A stretch of 64,000 nucleotides of DNA from CAYPEL01 sp036479985. Lineage in GTDB: Bacteria; Pseudomonadota; Gammaproteobacteria; DSM-19610. The position numbers and the translations under genes were made by a program. Below are positions 50,409-59,672 of the stretch, in pieces. Below the pieces are notes generated by a model that was not told where the DNA came from, searched no databases, and worked only from the letters and a program-made list of their open reading frames with translations. The stretch lies in NCBI GenBank assembly GCA_965224815.1, contig CBDDAF010000003.1, positions 248,001 to 312,000 of the forward strand, in the 5' to 3' direction. How positions within the stretch are numbered: position 1 is the first letter of the stretch; the number at the start of each line of letters is the position of its first letter.

Positions 50409-52415
50409 CTATCTGTTGATCATGATAATCCGAACTGCCTCAAGTTTGGCTTTTGCGGATGGCATTGTGTAGCGCCAGCGTGACAAGCGATAGGCTTTCT
50501 TTAGCAGGGGGATAGCATCATCGAAATGGAGGTTGCCACCTTCGAGAACTTCAATAGCATCTTTTATTTCAGCACGCGCCAGATGTAAATTATGCCGCCT
50601 TGCACGTCTGCGTCTTATTTGTGATGCCTTGTCAATAAGGCTAATCGCTGATCGGGCATTCTCATCTGCATTTATTATCCTAAGAAATGCACCAATATTG
50701 GCGACCTGTGATCCATTGAGCCCAACAATTGGCCCCAGAACTTCACCGTTTCTAAGATGTCTTTGTGACGAATAAAAAGAAATCATGGCTTCAACTGTAT
50801 CTATTTGGTTGCCATGAAAGAAGGGGCCAGTATCAGCAGCTTCTACAACAACTGGCACATTGAACAGGCTGCTGTCAGCTCCGAAACCGTCGTCAAACGG
50901 ATTATTGCTTGCATCGACAATATCGCCTGGTTGATCTATCAGTTCTTCGACACGTGGGGCAAATGAACGATTGGTTAATTCAAATGCAGCGGGTGTAACA
51001 CCTGGAGGAAAGTCGAAATTCGGATCAGTATTGGCGCCACCATTAAAATGACAGGCGTTGCAATTCAGTGCACCGACGACATTTTCTCCCATATAGTTCC
51101 TTCGTCCTTGATCGCCGCGCGAATCAGTAAGCGTGATTTGTGAAAAATCATCATATTCATCTTGCCGACCTAAAGAAAGCATGAATGCTTCCAGTGCATC
51201 CAACTCAAATTCAGAGGGTAGACGAAAATCTGTTCCTGTTGTGCGATTCAATGTTTTTGTAAAATGTTGAGTGACGGCACCCACTGAAAAGTCTCTTAGT
51301 GTGCCGCGTAACTGTGGGCTAACAGCAAGATTCGTTGGCGAGCCATCGCCGCTCCAACCGGTACGCTGATCAGGTGGGGTTGTGGTTCCATCATTGGCAG
51401 CATGTGAGGGTGGGGACAGCGAAGTCCGCATTGCCAGCATGTGAGGAACGCTGCGCATCGTAAAGCTATTGTCCAGGTCACCAAAACCATTTGTGTTTTC
51501 CAGTATCAATCCTACTTCGCGCATCAGCTGGGGTTTTTCAAAGTTTTTGGATAACGGATTGGGAGCCGGTCTTTCTGCTATAAACAGTGGGTTATTGGCA
51601 GGCAATGTGGCAATAAATTTAGGATCGATAGTGAAATTATTATTGGCTGGATGACAAGTGCCGCAAGTTCGTCCGTTACCCTTAAAGGTTTCATTAAAGA
51701 ATATTCTTCTACCTGCATTAATCAGGTAAGCATTGGGATAGTTACCTGGGGTTATACCCGAGGCGGAAACCGGAGAGATAAAGCTGAACTTTGTATTATT
51801 CAGGCTGCCATTACTTGTAATCAGTGGCGCCTGATCCGGATAATGGTAGATTTTTTGAAACAGGGATGTGGAGCCATATAAGATACCACCCTGGAAGGGA
51901 TCGCTGCCTTTGCGTGTTAAAACAATCCAATCTGCCTCTGTTGAAGCAAGTGTAGCCTTATCAAGCTGTTTTTGAAGAGTCGCACTGTCCTTGTTGAAAC
52001 TAAGGCTGCCGATGTGAAGTATGGTGTCGCCAGGCTCGGGTCGAATGGTTCGATTAAGACCCTGTTGATTATCGACCAGCCAGACTTCTGAAACTTCTTT
52101 ATCTTCCAGGCCAGTGACATTGACGCTGACAGTGCCGGTGGAAAGATCAATTTGCGCAATACCTTTTGCCTGACTAAATTCCGTGGAAAGTCCTTTGTTC
52201 CAGGTCAAACCAATCGTTGGGCCAGGCCTGTTAATACTGCTGTAGTCAGACTCCCATGTTTGGTAAGCCTGATCAAGATTGTGCAAATCAGCCTTGCCTG
52301 ATATGAGTTCTGGTGTTGAATTATCAGTTGCAGGTGAAGGTGAATTAGAGAGGAAGATATAACCAAGTAGTGCTAAGCCAATACCCGTCAATACACCGGT
52401 TCTTCGTTGTACCAT
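50409..52415 (-). CDS. Membrane-anchored diheme cytochrome c (peroxidase/MauG-like) with unusual N-terminal domain
   Basis: 668 residues. An N-terminal helix (about 8-22) anchors or exports it. Residues about 60-185 form a beta-rich domain with VNVTGLEDKEVSEVWLVDNQ, not recognised. The C-terminal half has two haem c sites, CGTCH (251-255) and CNACH (452-456). Intervening segments, such as FTMRSVPHMLAMRTS and WSGDGSP, resemble the diheme cytochrome c peroxidase/MauG superfamily. It is probably periplasmic or surface-exposed and redox active. A terminator follows it. Substrate unknown. Confidence 0.85.
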   Translation of the reverse strand: MVQRRTGVLTGIGLALLGYIFLSNSPSPATDNSTPELISGKADLHNLDQAYQTWESDYSSINRPGPTIGLTWNKGLSTEFSQAKGIAQIDLSTGTVSVNVTGLEDKEVSEVWLVDNQQGLNRTIRPEPGDTILHIGSLSFNKDSATLQKQLDKATLASTEADWIVLTRKGSDPFQGGILYGSTSLFQKIYHYPDQAPLITSNGSLNNTKFSFISPVSASGITPGNYPNAYLINAGRRIFFNETFKGNGRTCGTCHPANNNFTIDPKFIATLPANNPLFIAERPAPNPLSKNFEKPQLMREVGLILENTNGFGDLDNSFTMRSVPHMLAMRTSLSPPSHAANDGTTTPPDQRTGWSGDGSPTNLAVSPQLRGTLRDFSVGAVTQHFTKTLNRTTGTDFRLPSEFELDALEAFMLSLGRQDEYDDFSQITLTDSRGDQGRRNYMGENVVGALNCNACHFNGGANTDPNFDFPPGVTPAAFELTNRSFAPRVEELIDQPGDIVDASNNPFDDGFGADSSLFNVPVVVEAADTGPFFHGNQIDTVEAMISFYSSQRHLRNGEVLGPIVGLNGSQVANIGAFLRIINADENARSAISLIDKASQIRRRRARRHNLHLARAEIKDAIEVLEGGNLHFDDAIPLLKKAYRLSRWRYTMPSAKAKLEAVRIIMINR

Positions 52416-52611
52416 TATTCATGCTCCCCGATTATTTATTGTTGAATTTATAAAGTAAACAATAACTTTTTTATACGGCATTTGCAGTATAAGCAGGATT
52501 ATTAATAAATGTACAGCAATACAATTATTTAAAATACTTAAACGAGGAACATGTTTGTTACCGATAAATCTATGACAGAATGTGGCAGAAGTATTATTGA
52601 CCGCAATGAAA

Positions 52612-52959
52612 TCAGAATCTGAATTTCACTTTCAACCGAACACGATGACGTGAAACACCGAGACCAAATGATGTATTGTTATAACCGATATTTTTTATAA
52701 TTTCTGAATTACTATGATGTGATCGAGAATTTGACTTGGCTTTTTTCAATATCAGGTCAATCATGATGTCGTATGCTTCATCAAAATAGTGTTTATTTCC
52801 AAAGCTGATTTCTTTTGAAATATCACTAGTGGTTACATGATTGCTGGCTGTTATTTTTAAAGAATAATCGGGTGGTGTGGAGTAGGTGCTACGAAAATCA
52901 GCTTGTGCGAAAGGCTGTACGCATAGATAAACTGCAACTATCAGAAAAATCTTATACAT
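52612..52959 (-). CDS. Small exported protein, unknown
   Basis: 115 residues with a signal peptide (MYKIFLIVAVYLCVQPFAQA, about 1-20). The mature part is Ser/His-rich in the middle (KKAKSNSRSHHSNSE) and ends in VRLKVKFRF, an alternating pattern ending in Phe as seen in outer-membrane beta-strands. It is too short for a barrel on its own. No family recognised. The surrounding DNA is AT-rich and otherwise non-coding. Confidence 0.6.
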   Translation of the reverse strand: MYKIFLIVAVYLCVQPFAQADFRSTYSTPPDYSLKITASNHVTTSDISKEISFGNKHYFDEAYDIMIDLILKKAKSNSRSHHSNSEIIKNIGYNNTSFGLGVSRHRVRLKVKFRF

Positions 52960-53333
52960 GCTATTACCTTCCTGGACGCTTGATATTAATTATTCAAATT
53001 ACATACGTCTCTTAATAAATTTATTGTTTTCAGCTTCGATATTTTATAGTTGCCGTAGATCGACTTACTTTTAACTTAATATCTAATGTAAATAAGTTCA
53101 ATAGATAATATATATAGGTTTAGTACCTAAATCAGACAGTGATATGAAAAGTTAATGATTTATAACGGCTTAATTCGTTCGTCAGGTCGTATGCTGCAAT
53201 CTGAATTTAATGCAATACTTTGTGCCAATTATGTCAGCAAGCTATTGCAGAATCTGTAATGAATTATTTAATAATATTATTATATCTTTGAGATGATGTG
53301 GCCAAATATATCGAAGTAATTACCTAAAATTGA
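52960..53333. other. AT-rich intergenic region
   Basis: 374 bp between the small exported protein gene and the thioesterase gene. No gene, repeat of the window's families, or clear terminator is visible. Confidence 0.5.
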
Positions 53334-53735
53334 TTAAGCGTTACTCACTGGCCTCTTTTTACCTTGGTCATCAATTGCAACATAAGTAAAGGTTGCCTCT
53401 GTGACTTTAAAATGATGCCCTTGCTGTTCTCTGTCACGGAGTAATGGATTGACCCAAACTTCAAGCCTGATTGTAATAGACGTATTACCGATTTTGGTGA
53501 TGGCGCCGTAACAACAAACAACGTCACCTACTTTAACTGGTTTGAGAAACTGGATTGAATCTACAGCTACAGTGACAGTTCGACCTTGTGCTGTTTCCTT
53601 GGCTAGTATGCTGCCTGCGATATCCATCTGTGAAACAATCCAACCACCAAAAATATCTCCGTTAGGATTGGTGTCTGCAGGCATGGCAAGTGTTCTGAGG
53701 AGAAGGTCGCCATAGGGCGTTTGTTCGGATGGCAT
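53334..53735 (-). CDS. yciA: YciA-type acyl-CoA thioesterase
   Basis: Hotdog-fold thioesterase that hydrolyses medium and long acyl-CoAs in the cytosol. The 133-residue product begins MPSEQTPYGDLLLRTLAMP. The catalytic-type segment is ADTNPNGDIFGGWIVSQMD (about 19-37), followed by AVDSIQFLKPVKVGDVVCCY, split here over about 56-75. The ATG at 53735 is used in place of an earlier in-frame ATG at 53816, because the conserved family start is here; the longer frame would overlap the divergent peptidase gene. Confidence 0.93.
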   Translation of the reverse strand: MPSEQTPYGDLLLRTLAMPADTNPNGDIFGGWIVSQMDIAGSILAKETAQGRTVTVAVDSIQFLKPVKVGDVVCCYGAITKIGNTSITIRLEVWVNPLLRDREQQGHHFKVTEATFTYVAIDDQGKKRPVSNA

Positions 53736-53810
53736 AAAACACTCTTTTACAATTATTGAATGCGATATCATACCGCAGGATAGGGAATTACAGGTTGCAA
53801 GTGCTAAATA

Positions 53811-54491
53811 ATGCATATTCTTCTTCTTTTGGTTTTAGTTTTACTGTTGTTTTTTCTGCCGCAATGGTGGGTGCAATCAGTACTGAAGCGTTATAGCAAG
53901 CCACGTGACGATTATCCCGGGACTGGCGGTGAATTTGCGCAGCATTTAGTAACCCGTTTGGGTATTCAAGGTGTTGGTGTCGAAGCAACTGATAAAGGCG
54001 ACCATTACGATCCAAATGACAAAATGGTTCGCCTGACGAACGATAATTTCTCTACACAGTCTTTAACCGCTATTGTAATTGCAGCACATGAAGTCAGTCA
54101 TGCTTTACAGGATGCTCAGGGTTATAAACCCTTACGTTGGCGTCACCAATGGATCGGACTGGCAAATATTGCCCAACAACTTGGCAATGCACTGATAGTA
54201 GGGATGCCAATAATTACCGTGATAAGTAGAGCACCCTCTGTGGGTCTGATTCTTCTATTGGCTGGTTTGGTCAGCTTTGGCTCCGCAGCGCTGGTACATA
54301 TTGCAACGCTGCCTGTTGAGCTGGATGCCAGCTTCAAACGGGCCTTACCGATTCTAGAGGCGGGTTACTTATTGGAAGAAGATATTCCGGCAGCACACAG
54401 GATACTTCGTGCGGCTGCGTTTACTTATGTGGCGGCATCATTAGCGAGCCTGCTTAATTTGTGGCGCTGGCTGCGATTATTGAAACGTTAG
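53811..54491 (+). CDS. Membrane zinc metallopeptidase (YugP-like, Zn_peptidase_2)
   Basis: 226 residues with an N-terminal helix (about 2-18), the zinc motif HEVSH in IAAHEVSHALQDAQGYK (about 88-92), and three or so further helices, including IITVISRAPSVGLILLLAG and the C-terminal part. The N-terminal PRDDYPGTGGEFAQHL and the DHYDPNDKMVRL segment are typical of the YugP family. The third ligand is probably in LPVELDASFKRALPIL. It diverges from yciA with 75 bp between starts. Confidence 0.92.
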   Translation: MHILLLLVLVLLLFFLPQWWVQSVLKRYSKPRDDYPGTGGEFAQHLVTRLGIQGVGVEATDKGDHYDPNDKMVRLTNDNFSTQSLTAIVIAAHEVSHALQDAQGYKPLRWRHQWIGLANIAQQLGNALIVGMPIITVISRAPSVGLILLLAGLVSFGSAALVHIATLPVELDASFKRALPILEAGYLLEEDIPAAHRILRAAAFTYVAASLASLLNLWRWLRLLKR

Positions 54492-54636
54492 TGGGGCACT
54501 GATTAATTTATACATCTAGTTATAGTGAACCGTGCAAATGCTGTAGGAGCGGCTTTAGCCGCGATAGGGCTGCGGTGTTCATCGCGGCTAAAGCCGCTCC
54601 TACAATTGCTCGCTAATTAATCAGAGGTTACCTAGG
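54490..54636. repeat. REP/MITE-like element, copy 7
   Basis: Left end GGGGCACTGATTAATTTA, core GTAGGAGCGGCTTTAGCCGC at 54543 to GCCGCTCCTAC at 54603, right end GCTAATTAATCAGAGGTTAC. The left arm GTGAACCGTGCAAATGCT is shared with copy 8, showing a subfamily. The element begins within 5 bp of the peptidase stop. Confidence 0.88.
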
Positions 54637-54666
54637 TTATTTTGATTGATATAGCCGATGCAGGGT

Positions 54667-54981
54667 TTATTTCACATCAAGGTATTCACGTTGGATAGCT
54701 GTTTCCAGCGCTTGTGCGCCGGCAACACATTCGTCATAAATTATCCGTAAATCACGTAATTTATTTACCTGGTCAGGCGTTAAAGCGGCATCATTTGTGT
54801 TGTTAGCTAATTCAAATAACTTTTTAAGATAATCCGCACGCGCATTAGCCACCATTTTCAGCACCGGACATATGCCATTAATGGTTAATTCTGGGATTTC
54901 AGGATTAATCACTTCCTGATTGATGGTGCGAATCGCTTGTTCCAACTCGAGTAATAATCTGTTGTTATTCATCCGTGTCAT
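54667..54981 (-). CDS. Small helical protein, unknown
   Basis: 104 residues, all-helical and soluble, with RLLLELEQAIRTINQEVINP (about 8-27) and LRDLRIIYDECVAGAQALET (about 74-93). The start may be the ATG three codons downstream (54972). No signal peptide, membrane helix or recognised domain. It is monocistronic, next to a REP element. Confidence 0.65.
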   Translation of the reverse strand: MTRMNNNRLLLELEQAIRTINQEVINPEIPELTINGICPVLKMVANARADYLKKLFELANNTNDAALTPDQVNKLRDLRIIYDECVAGAQALETAIQREYLDVK

Positions 54982-55112
54982 ACCAAATTATAAAGGTCAA
55001 CTAATTAATCGGCTATATTGAGGCAAAGCTTGATAAGAAGAGGGTGGGTCAAATATATTGCATTGACTATCAATATGTTGCATGGCTTGATAGCCAGCCC
55101 GATCATTAGCGA

Positions 55113-55688
55113 TTACTCCATTAATAAATGCCTGATCTGTTTTATGACTTCAGGATGGTTAAAGTCTCGTCCGCCAATAGCCCGGTACCGTATGAGTCCT
55201 TTTTGATCGATCAAGTAAGTAGTTGGCAAGCCATTTACCTGGTAAGACTGTGATACCTGGCTATCGGTGTCGAAGAGAAGCGTAAATGTTGGATCAACAT
55301 CCAGTTGGCCGGTGTATGCGAAAACATGATCAGCGTCTTCCATCTGGTTAATGGCGATGACAACAAAATTGTCTTCTTTCATACTTTGGTGCAAGCGTTC
55401 CATAGAGGGCATTTCGCGCCGACAGGGTGGGCACCAGGTTGCCCAGAAATTCAGAAGAATAACTTTGCCATGGTAGTCACTCAGGTTATGACGTTCTTCA
55501 TCCATGTCGAGCAAGCTAAAAGCGGGTGCAGTGACTGGCCTCGGCAGTGCAGTCAGCTTGTAGCCCAGTTCTGGTTGTTGCCACTCTGCATGCGACACTT
55601 GCGGACTGCTAATGATTAACAGAACAAGGCAATACCTGATCAGCAATAAACCTGAGAACTTATTGTAGAGGGGGTTGTTCAGGTGCAC
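55113..55688 (-). CDS. TlpA-like thioredoxin-family protein
   Basis: 191 residues if started at the GTG at 55688: a signal peptide (LLLIRYCLVLLIISSPQVSHA), then a redoxin domain with the active site WATWCPPCRREMP (about 86) and GLPTTYLIDQKGLIRYRAIG (cis-Pro region, about 153). Such periplasmic proteins reduce disulfides, for example in cytochrome c maturation. The open frame extends to an ATG at 55727, but those 13 residues overlap the end of the upstream gene and would spoil the signal peptide. It is coupled to that gene by a 29-bp overlap. Confidence 0.85.
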   Translation of the reverse strand: MHLNNPLYNKFSGLLLIRYCLVLLIISSPQVSHAEWQQPELGYKLTALPRPVTAPAFSLLDMDEERHNLSDYHGKVILLNFWATWCPPCRREMPSMERLHQSMKEDNFVVIAINQMEDADHVFAYTGQLDVDPTFTLLFDTDSQVSQSYQVNGLPTTYLIDQKGLIRYRAIGGRDFNHPEVIKQIRHLLME

Positions 55689-56265
55689 AGCGCAGGTTCT
55701 CGATCGTTCCAGTGTAGGCTTTGCCATTCAGCGTCCAGTTGTATATCAGGTCAAAAGTACTATTGTGAGGTAATTCTATCGTAGTAAAACCTTGTTGCCA
55801 GTCGCCCGTTTCGAATACACCTTGTTCTGGAAGCAAGGTCCATGAAAATTTAATCCCTGCTTTTCTCCATTGCGCCAGCCAGTCAGGTTTTGTTTTTATG
55901 CGATGTTTTTTCGTTTTATCACCGGCCAGGTAATGCCAGTCGGCAACGCGATATTCCAGTTGCATTTGCGACGTATTTTTAATAATAGTCCCAAATACGC
56001 AATAGGCTGCAATTTTTTCAATTTCTTCTTTCGGGAAACCATGCGAGCCATAAATCGCACGCACAAAATCTGGCAGCAGTTGGATCAGTTCCAGGCTAAA
56101 CCCCTTATCGAGAGCAGTCCAGGTGAGTAGCCCAGTACCCTCATCTTCGTGTAATTTTATCTCTGTTGCCCTTGCGGTCGAAAAGATCAAGCAAGTGGCT
56201 AAACTGGTTGCTGCCAGCAAGATTCCGGGTGATAGATGAAATGAATTGTTTTGGAGCGCATTCAT
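55660..56265 (-). CDS. Exported protein, unknown
   Basis: 201 residues with a signal peptide (about 1-33, ending TARA). The mature domain has AYCVFGTIIKNTSQMQLEYR, WHYLAGDKTKKHRIKTKPDW and FDLIYNWTLNGKAYTGTIEN, a beta-rich pattern I cannot assign to a family. It contains Cys both near AYC and near the C-terminus (LRCAPEQ), possibly a disulfide. Its 3' end overlaps the thioredoxin-like gene, so the two are co-translated and the thioredoxin could act on it. It diverges from the DUF3014 gene. Confidence 0.7.
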   Translation of the reverse strand: MNALQNNSFHLSPGILLAATSLATCLIFSTARATEIKLHEDEGTGLLTWTALDKGFSLELIQLLPDFVRAIYGSHGFPKEEIEKIAAYCVFGTIIKNTSQMQLEYRVADWHYLAGDKTKKHRIKTKPDWLAQWRKAGIKFSWTLLPEQGVFETGDWQQGFTTIELPHNSTFDLIYNWTLNGKAYTGTIENLRCAPEQPPLQ

Positions 56266-56320
56266 AAACTAGAATCTGTAAAGTAACTTCACGAGGCGTC
56301 GATTAAGCCATGCAATTGCC

Positions 56321-57175
56321 ATGAAAGACATATTCTGGGTTTTGGCCTTTATCATAATTCTTGGGGGAGCTGTTGCAGCCTATCAATACATTGCCGTTCC
56401 AAAAGATAGCCTGGTTGAGCAGTCTATTCCTGATTCAATAGATCGTGTAGATCGTGGAATACCGATAATACGCCATCCTGTTCCAGTTGCACCTGCTATT
56501 CCCGAGAGTGAAAACTTGCCAGATACCAAGCAGGAGCAGGAAGAGCAGGTGATTGAAGCCGCATCCCCTGTGCAGATTGAGAAAATTCCTTCTCTCCCCG
56601 TTCTGGATAAAAGCGATACGCATATACTGGAGGCATTAGTAGAGCTGGTTGAGCAAGATATTTTCCGCTCATTATTCAATATTGATAAAATTATTCAACG
56701 CTTTGTAGTCACTATTGATAATTTACCGCGTAAAACCATGCCTCGTAAGTATCTGACTGCCCAGCCAATTTCCGGTTTGTTTCTCATTGCAAAGGAAAAC
56801 GGGGAATTATATTTACAAGTTAATAATTTCAAACGCTATCTGCCATTGGTTAAGCTGACAGAATCTGTCAATGTGGATCAGTTGGTTTCTATATATATTC
56901 GTTTTTATCCATTATTCCAGCAAGCCTATGAAGAGCTCGGTTACCCATCGGGCTATTTCAATGATCGATTAATTGAAGTAATCGATCATTTATTATCTAT
57001 GCCCAAGGTAACGCAACCGGTCAAACTGATTCGCCCACGGATTCTGTACCGCTATGCTGACCCGGATCTGGAAAGGCTTTCAAGTGGGCAAAAAATATTA
57101 ATTCGTATGGGTCCAGATAATGCGGACAGGATAAAAAAGCAACTGCGTAAAGTACGCGAATTGTTGACTCAGTGA
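56321..57175 (+). CDS. DUF3014 domain membrane protein
   Basis: 284 residues. An N-terminal membrane helix (about 4-22, WVLAFIIILGGAVAAYQYI) is followed by a Pro/Glu-rich linker and a DUF3014 domain (about 95-280). Typical segments are LVEQDIFRSLFNIDKIIQRF, VVTIDNLPRKTMPRKYL, YIRFYPLFQQAYEELGYPSG and LYRYADPDLERLSSGQKILI. DUF3014 proteins are widespread in gammaproteobacteria and have no known function. The protein is probably periplasmic and tethered to the inner membrane. Confidence 0.88.
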   Translation: MKDIFWVLAFIIILGGAVAAYQYIAVPKDSLVEQSIPDSIDRVDRGIPIIRHPVPVAPAIPESENLPDTKQEQEEQVIEAASPVQIEKIPSLPVLDKSDTHILEALVELVEQDIFRSLFNIDKIIQRFVVTIDNLPRKTMPRKYLTAQPISGLFLIAKENGELYLQVNNFKRYLPLVKLTESVNVDQLVSIYIRFYPLFQQAYEELGYPSGYFNDRLIEVIDHLLSMPKVTQPVKLIRPRILYRYADPDLERLSSGQKILIRMGPDNADRIKKQLRKVRELLTQ

Positions 57176-57327
57176 ATTTACTTGTCCTGGTTCAGACGGG
57201 TAAAATATTCTAGATATAACTTGCTTGCATCTTGTATTATAGTTGGCATAATTTACTAGTCACGCAGGGATGCGAAACTCATTCTGTGAGTTAACGATCA
57301 ATCACTGGTTAAGTGTCGGAGTTTGAT

Positions 57328-59031
57328 ATGAATAGAAAACAAATAACCTCAAAATTATTTGTAACAGTGTTGTTTCTATCCCTAAGTAACACTTCCTGGA
57401 GTCAATCTGAAACCCTCGATAAGCTTGCCGGCGGAAATTATCTAGCTGCGCATCCTCCGGGGCCCTACAATTGGTATCCACCACCGGCTCCCTGGGGTCC
57501 TCCACCTGGCTGGGTGCCTCCGCCACGTGCGTATGGAGTGCCGGCCTATGCAATGCAACCGGCACCTGCTCAAACATCAATTGCGGCCATTTCCTCTGAA
57601 CGGGATAAATTAATAGCAGATCTCGACACGCGGCAAAGCGAACTCAGTGACACGCGAGATCAACTCGTTCAGGCGCAGGCATCGCTTGAAGAAGCTCGTA
57701 ATAATATCAACTCTGCTCAATCGGAAGCGCTGAAAAAGCAAAATGATCAGGTAGCACTTAATGAAAAGCTGGCAGTGGTCACGGCTGAGTCGGATTCTTC
57801 AAAATCACAATTAAATCAATTGAATGAACAAATTGAAACGCTTAATCAAGCGGTTAATCAGCAAAAATCAGCGCTGGGCGATTTTCAGAAACGTGCCGGT
57901 GAACAACAGGCAGAAATAGAGCAATTGCTGGGCAAAGTTACTGAAGGCGATGATAAAGTTGCCAAGTTACAGGCAGAATTAGCAGCCGTTACTACGTCTT
58001 ATGAAACCACTAAATCAGAATCAACAGCAACAGCAACAGCAACAGATGCAAGTCTGAGTGCAATGGAGACCCAGCAGCAATCGTGTCAGCAAGAACTTGC
58101 AGATTTATCCAGTAAATTTGAGCAGGAATCAACATTAACTCAGGATAAGAATCAGGAGGTGCTAGATGCAACGGCCAAATATGATGAATTATCCAATGAA
58201 TTATCTGTGTGCACTGATACATTAGCCGAGCAAAAAGCAGAATTGGAAATTACGCAATCAGAAGTAGATAGACTGCTGGTTCGGTTGCTCCCTGAAAAAA
58301 CTCAAGATGCGACGAAAAGCAATCACATCGCGGCTGAACAATCAGACGTTGTTGAGAAAAAATCGACCTCAGTAGTTGCCGCTGGGGGTGAGCGCATAAA
58401 ATCGGCTGCTGTTTCAGAATTTCACGCGGCAGAGATAACCGCTGTTGGAAATGAGCAGACTATTGAAGCTGAGCCTGAAAAATCGCAAGAAAGTGCTACT
58501 CAAGATGTAGAGCAGAAAATTGAACCAGCATTGATAGCAAATAAACTCGAGATAAATACTGAAGAGCTAGTCAAGATGCCTGCCAATACAGTAATACTGG
58601 ATTTCGATAGAGACGGTATTAATGATACCGTGGATCTCTGCCTAGATTCAGACTTGGTATCTGACGTTGACGTACTCGGTTGTAGTTCAGGACAGCCAAT
58701 TGTCATGGATGGCGTGATGTTTTCCTATGATTCACATAAATTGACGCGTGAGGCACGTGGTGTCCTTGATAATATTGCAGCTATATTAGTACAGCATCCC
58801 GACCTAAAGCTTGAAGTTGCAGGACACTCAGATGTCCAGGGGAATGCTGATTATAATCGGTGGTTGTCTGGACTCAGAGCTGGGTCTGTAAAGGATTATC
58901 TGATTAGAAAAGGGCTGCGCAAAGAAAATCTAACGGCTCATGGCTATGGGCCTGATAGTCCTATTGCAACTAACGAAACCCGGGAAGGTTTGCACATGAA
59001 TCGGCGCGTTGAGCTTCGCAGGCTTGAATAG
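57328..59031 (+). CDS. OmpA-family protein with Pro-rich and coiled-coil regions
   Basis: 567 residues. The parts in order are a signal peptide (about 1-27), a Pro/Tyr/Trp-rich stretch (YPPPAPWGPPPGWVPPP, about 48), a long coiled coil (about 85-320) and a TSP3-like calcium loop (LDFDRDGINDTVDLCLDSD, about 420). The C-terminal OmpA peptidoglycan-binding domain (about 455-567) includes VMFSYDSHKLTREARGVLD and VAGHSDVQGNADYNRWLSGL. A microsatellite (ACAGCA units, about 58022-58045) encodes alternating Thr/Ala. The ATG at 57328 has GGAG upstream; an earlier in-frame GTG lacks a site. The plan suggests a long envelope-spanning tether. Confidence 0.9.
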   Translation: MNRKQITSKLFVTVLFLSLSNTSWSQSETLDKLAGGNYLAAHPPGPYNWYPPPAPWGPPPGWVPPPRAYGVPAYAMQPAPAQTSIAAISSERDKLIADLDTRQSELSDTRDQLVQAQASLEEARNNINSAQSEALKKQNDQVALNEKLAVVTAESDSSKSQLNQLNEQIETLNQAVNQQKSALGDFQKRAGEQQAEIEQLLGKVTEGDDKVAKLQAELAAVTTSYETTKSESTATATATDASLSAMETQQQSCQQELADLSSKFEQESTLTQDKNQEVLDATAKYDELSNELSVCTDTLAEQKAELEITQSEVDRLLVRLLPEKTQDATKSNHIAAEQSDVVEKKSTSVVAAGGERIKSAAVSEFHAAEITAVGNEQTIEAEPEKSQESATQDVEQKIEPALIANKLEINTEELVKMPANTVILDFDRDGINDTVDLCLDSDLVSDVDVLGCSSGQPIVMDGVMFSYDSHKLTREARGVLDNIAAILVQHPDLKLEVAGHSDVQGNADYNRWLSGLRAGSVKDYLIRKGLRKENLTAHGYGPDSPIATNETREGLHMNRRVELRRLE

Positions 59032-59075
59032 GGATATAAGTTTTGAAGAGTGAATCTAGGCAGTCATAACTCCCC

Positions 59076-59672
59076 TTATTTTGATTGCCTGGCCAATGTT
59101 TTAGGGGCAGGTGTCATTAGATAAAGCACCATCGCTATACCTGATGCTAGTGCGGTAATCAGTGTGATTGGAGGTAAGCCTCCATTCCAGTCGCCAATAT
59201 TAAGCCAGCCACCTGCACCCAGCTCAAAAATATGTGCTGTGACCATGGTGCTGCCAAGAATTTTGTATAGGCGCATTTCGTTAGAACCGGGTTCACTACG
59301 TGCGATGAGGTAATAGGCATAAGCGGCAATTATTCCAAACATTAATACCAGCTCGCCTACACGACCCATCTTGCCCCCATCCGCGAAGTCATAAAATACA
59401 GGATAATAATCAGGACTAATCAACGGGTAGGACATAAAGACGTGCAGAAAAGCACTGTGCAGTGCAACTCGTCCCCAGTCTCTGGATAATAGGCCATCTT
59501 TTTTAAAATAGCTGATAGCCGCCATTAAAAGAGCAATAACTGAACCCATGGATACGGCTTTATTCAAAAGATATAGCGGAATGTTTTCGGGTAGTTTGGG
59601 GCCGAAATAAATATATCTCAGTATCGTATAGATAAAGCAAAGCGTAAATATAAGTATGACTTTTTTTGTCAT
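59076..59672 (-). CDS. Multi-pass membrane protein, unknown
   Basis: 198 residues with five or six predicted helices. His residues fall in LHSAFLHVFMSYPLISPDYY and MVTAHIFELGAGGWL, a spacing that could hold haem, but I do not recognise the family. It converges with the OmpA-family gene (44-bp gap, no clear terminator). AT-rich DNA and REP copy 8 lie upstream. Confidence 0.65.
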   Translation of the reverse strand: MTKKVILIFTLCFIYTILRYIYFGPKLPENIPLYLLNKAVSMGSVIALLMAAISYFKKDGLLSRDWGRVALHSAFLHVFMSYPLISPDYYPVFYDFADGGKMGRVGELVLMFGIIAAYAYYLIARSEPGSNEMRLYKILGSTMVTAHIFELGAGGWLNIGDWNGGLPPITLITALASGIAMVLYLMTPAPKTLARQSK

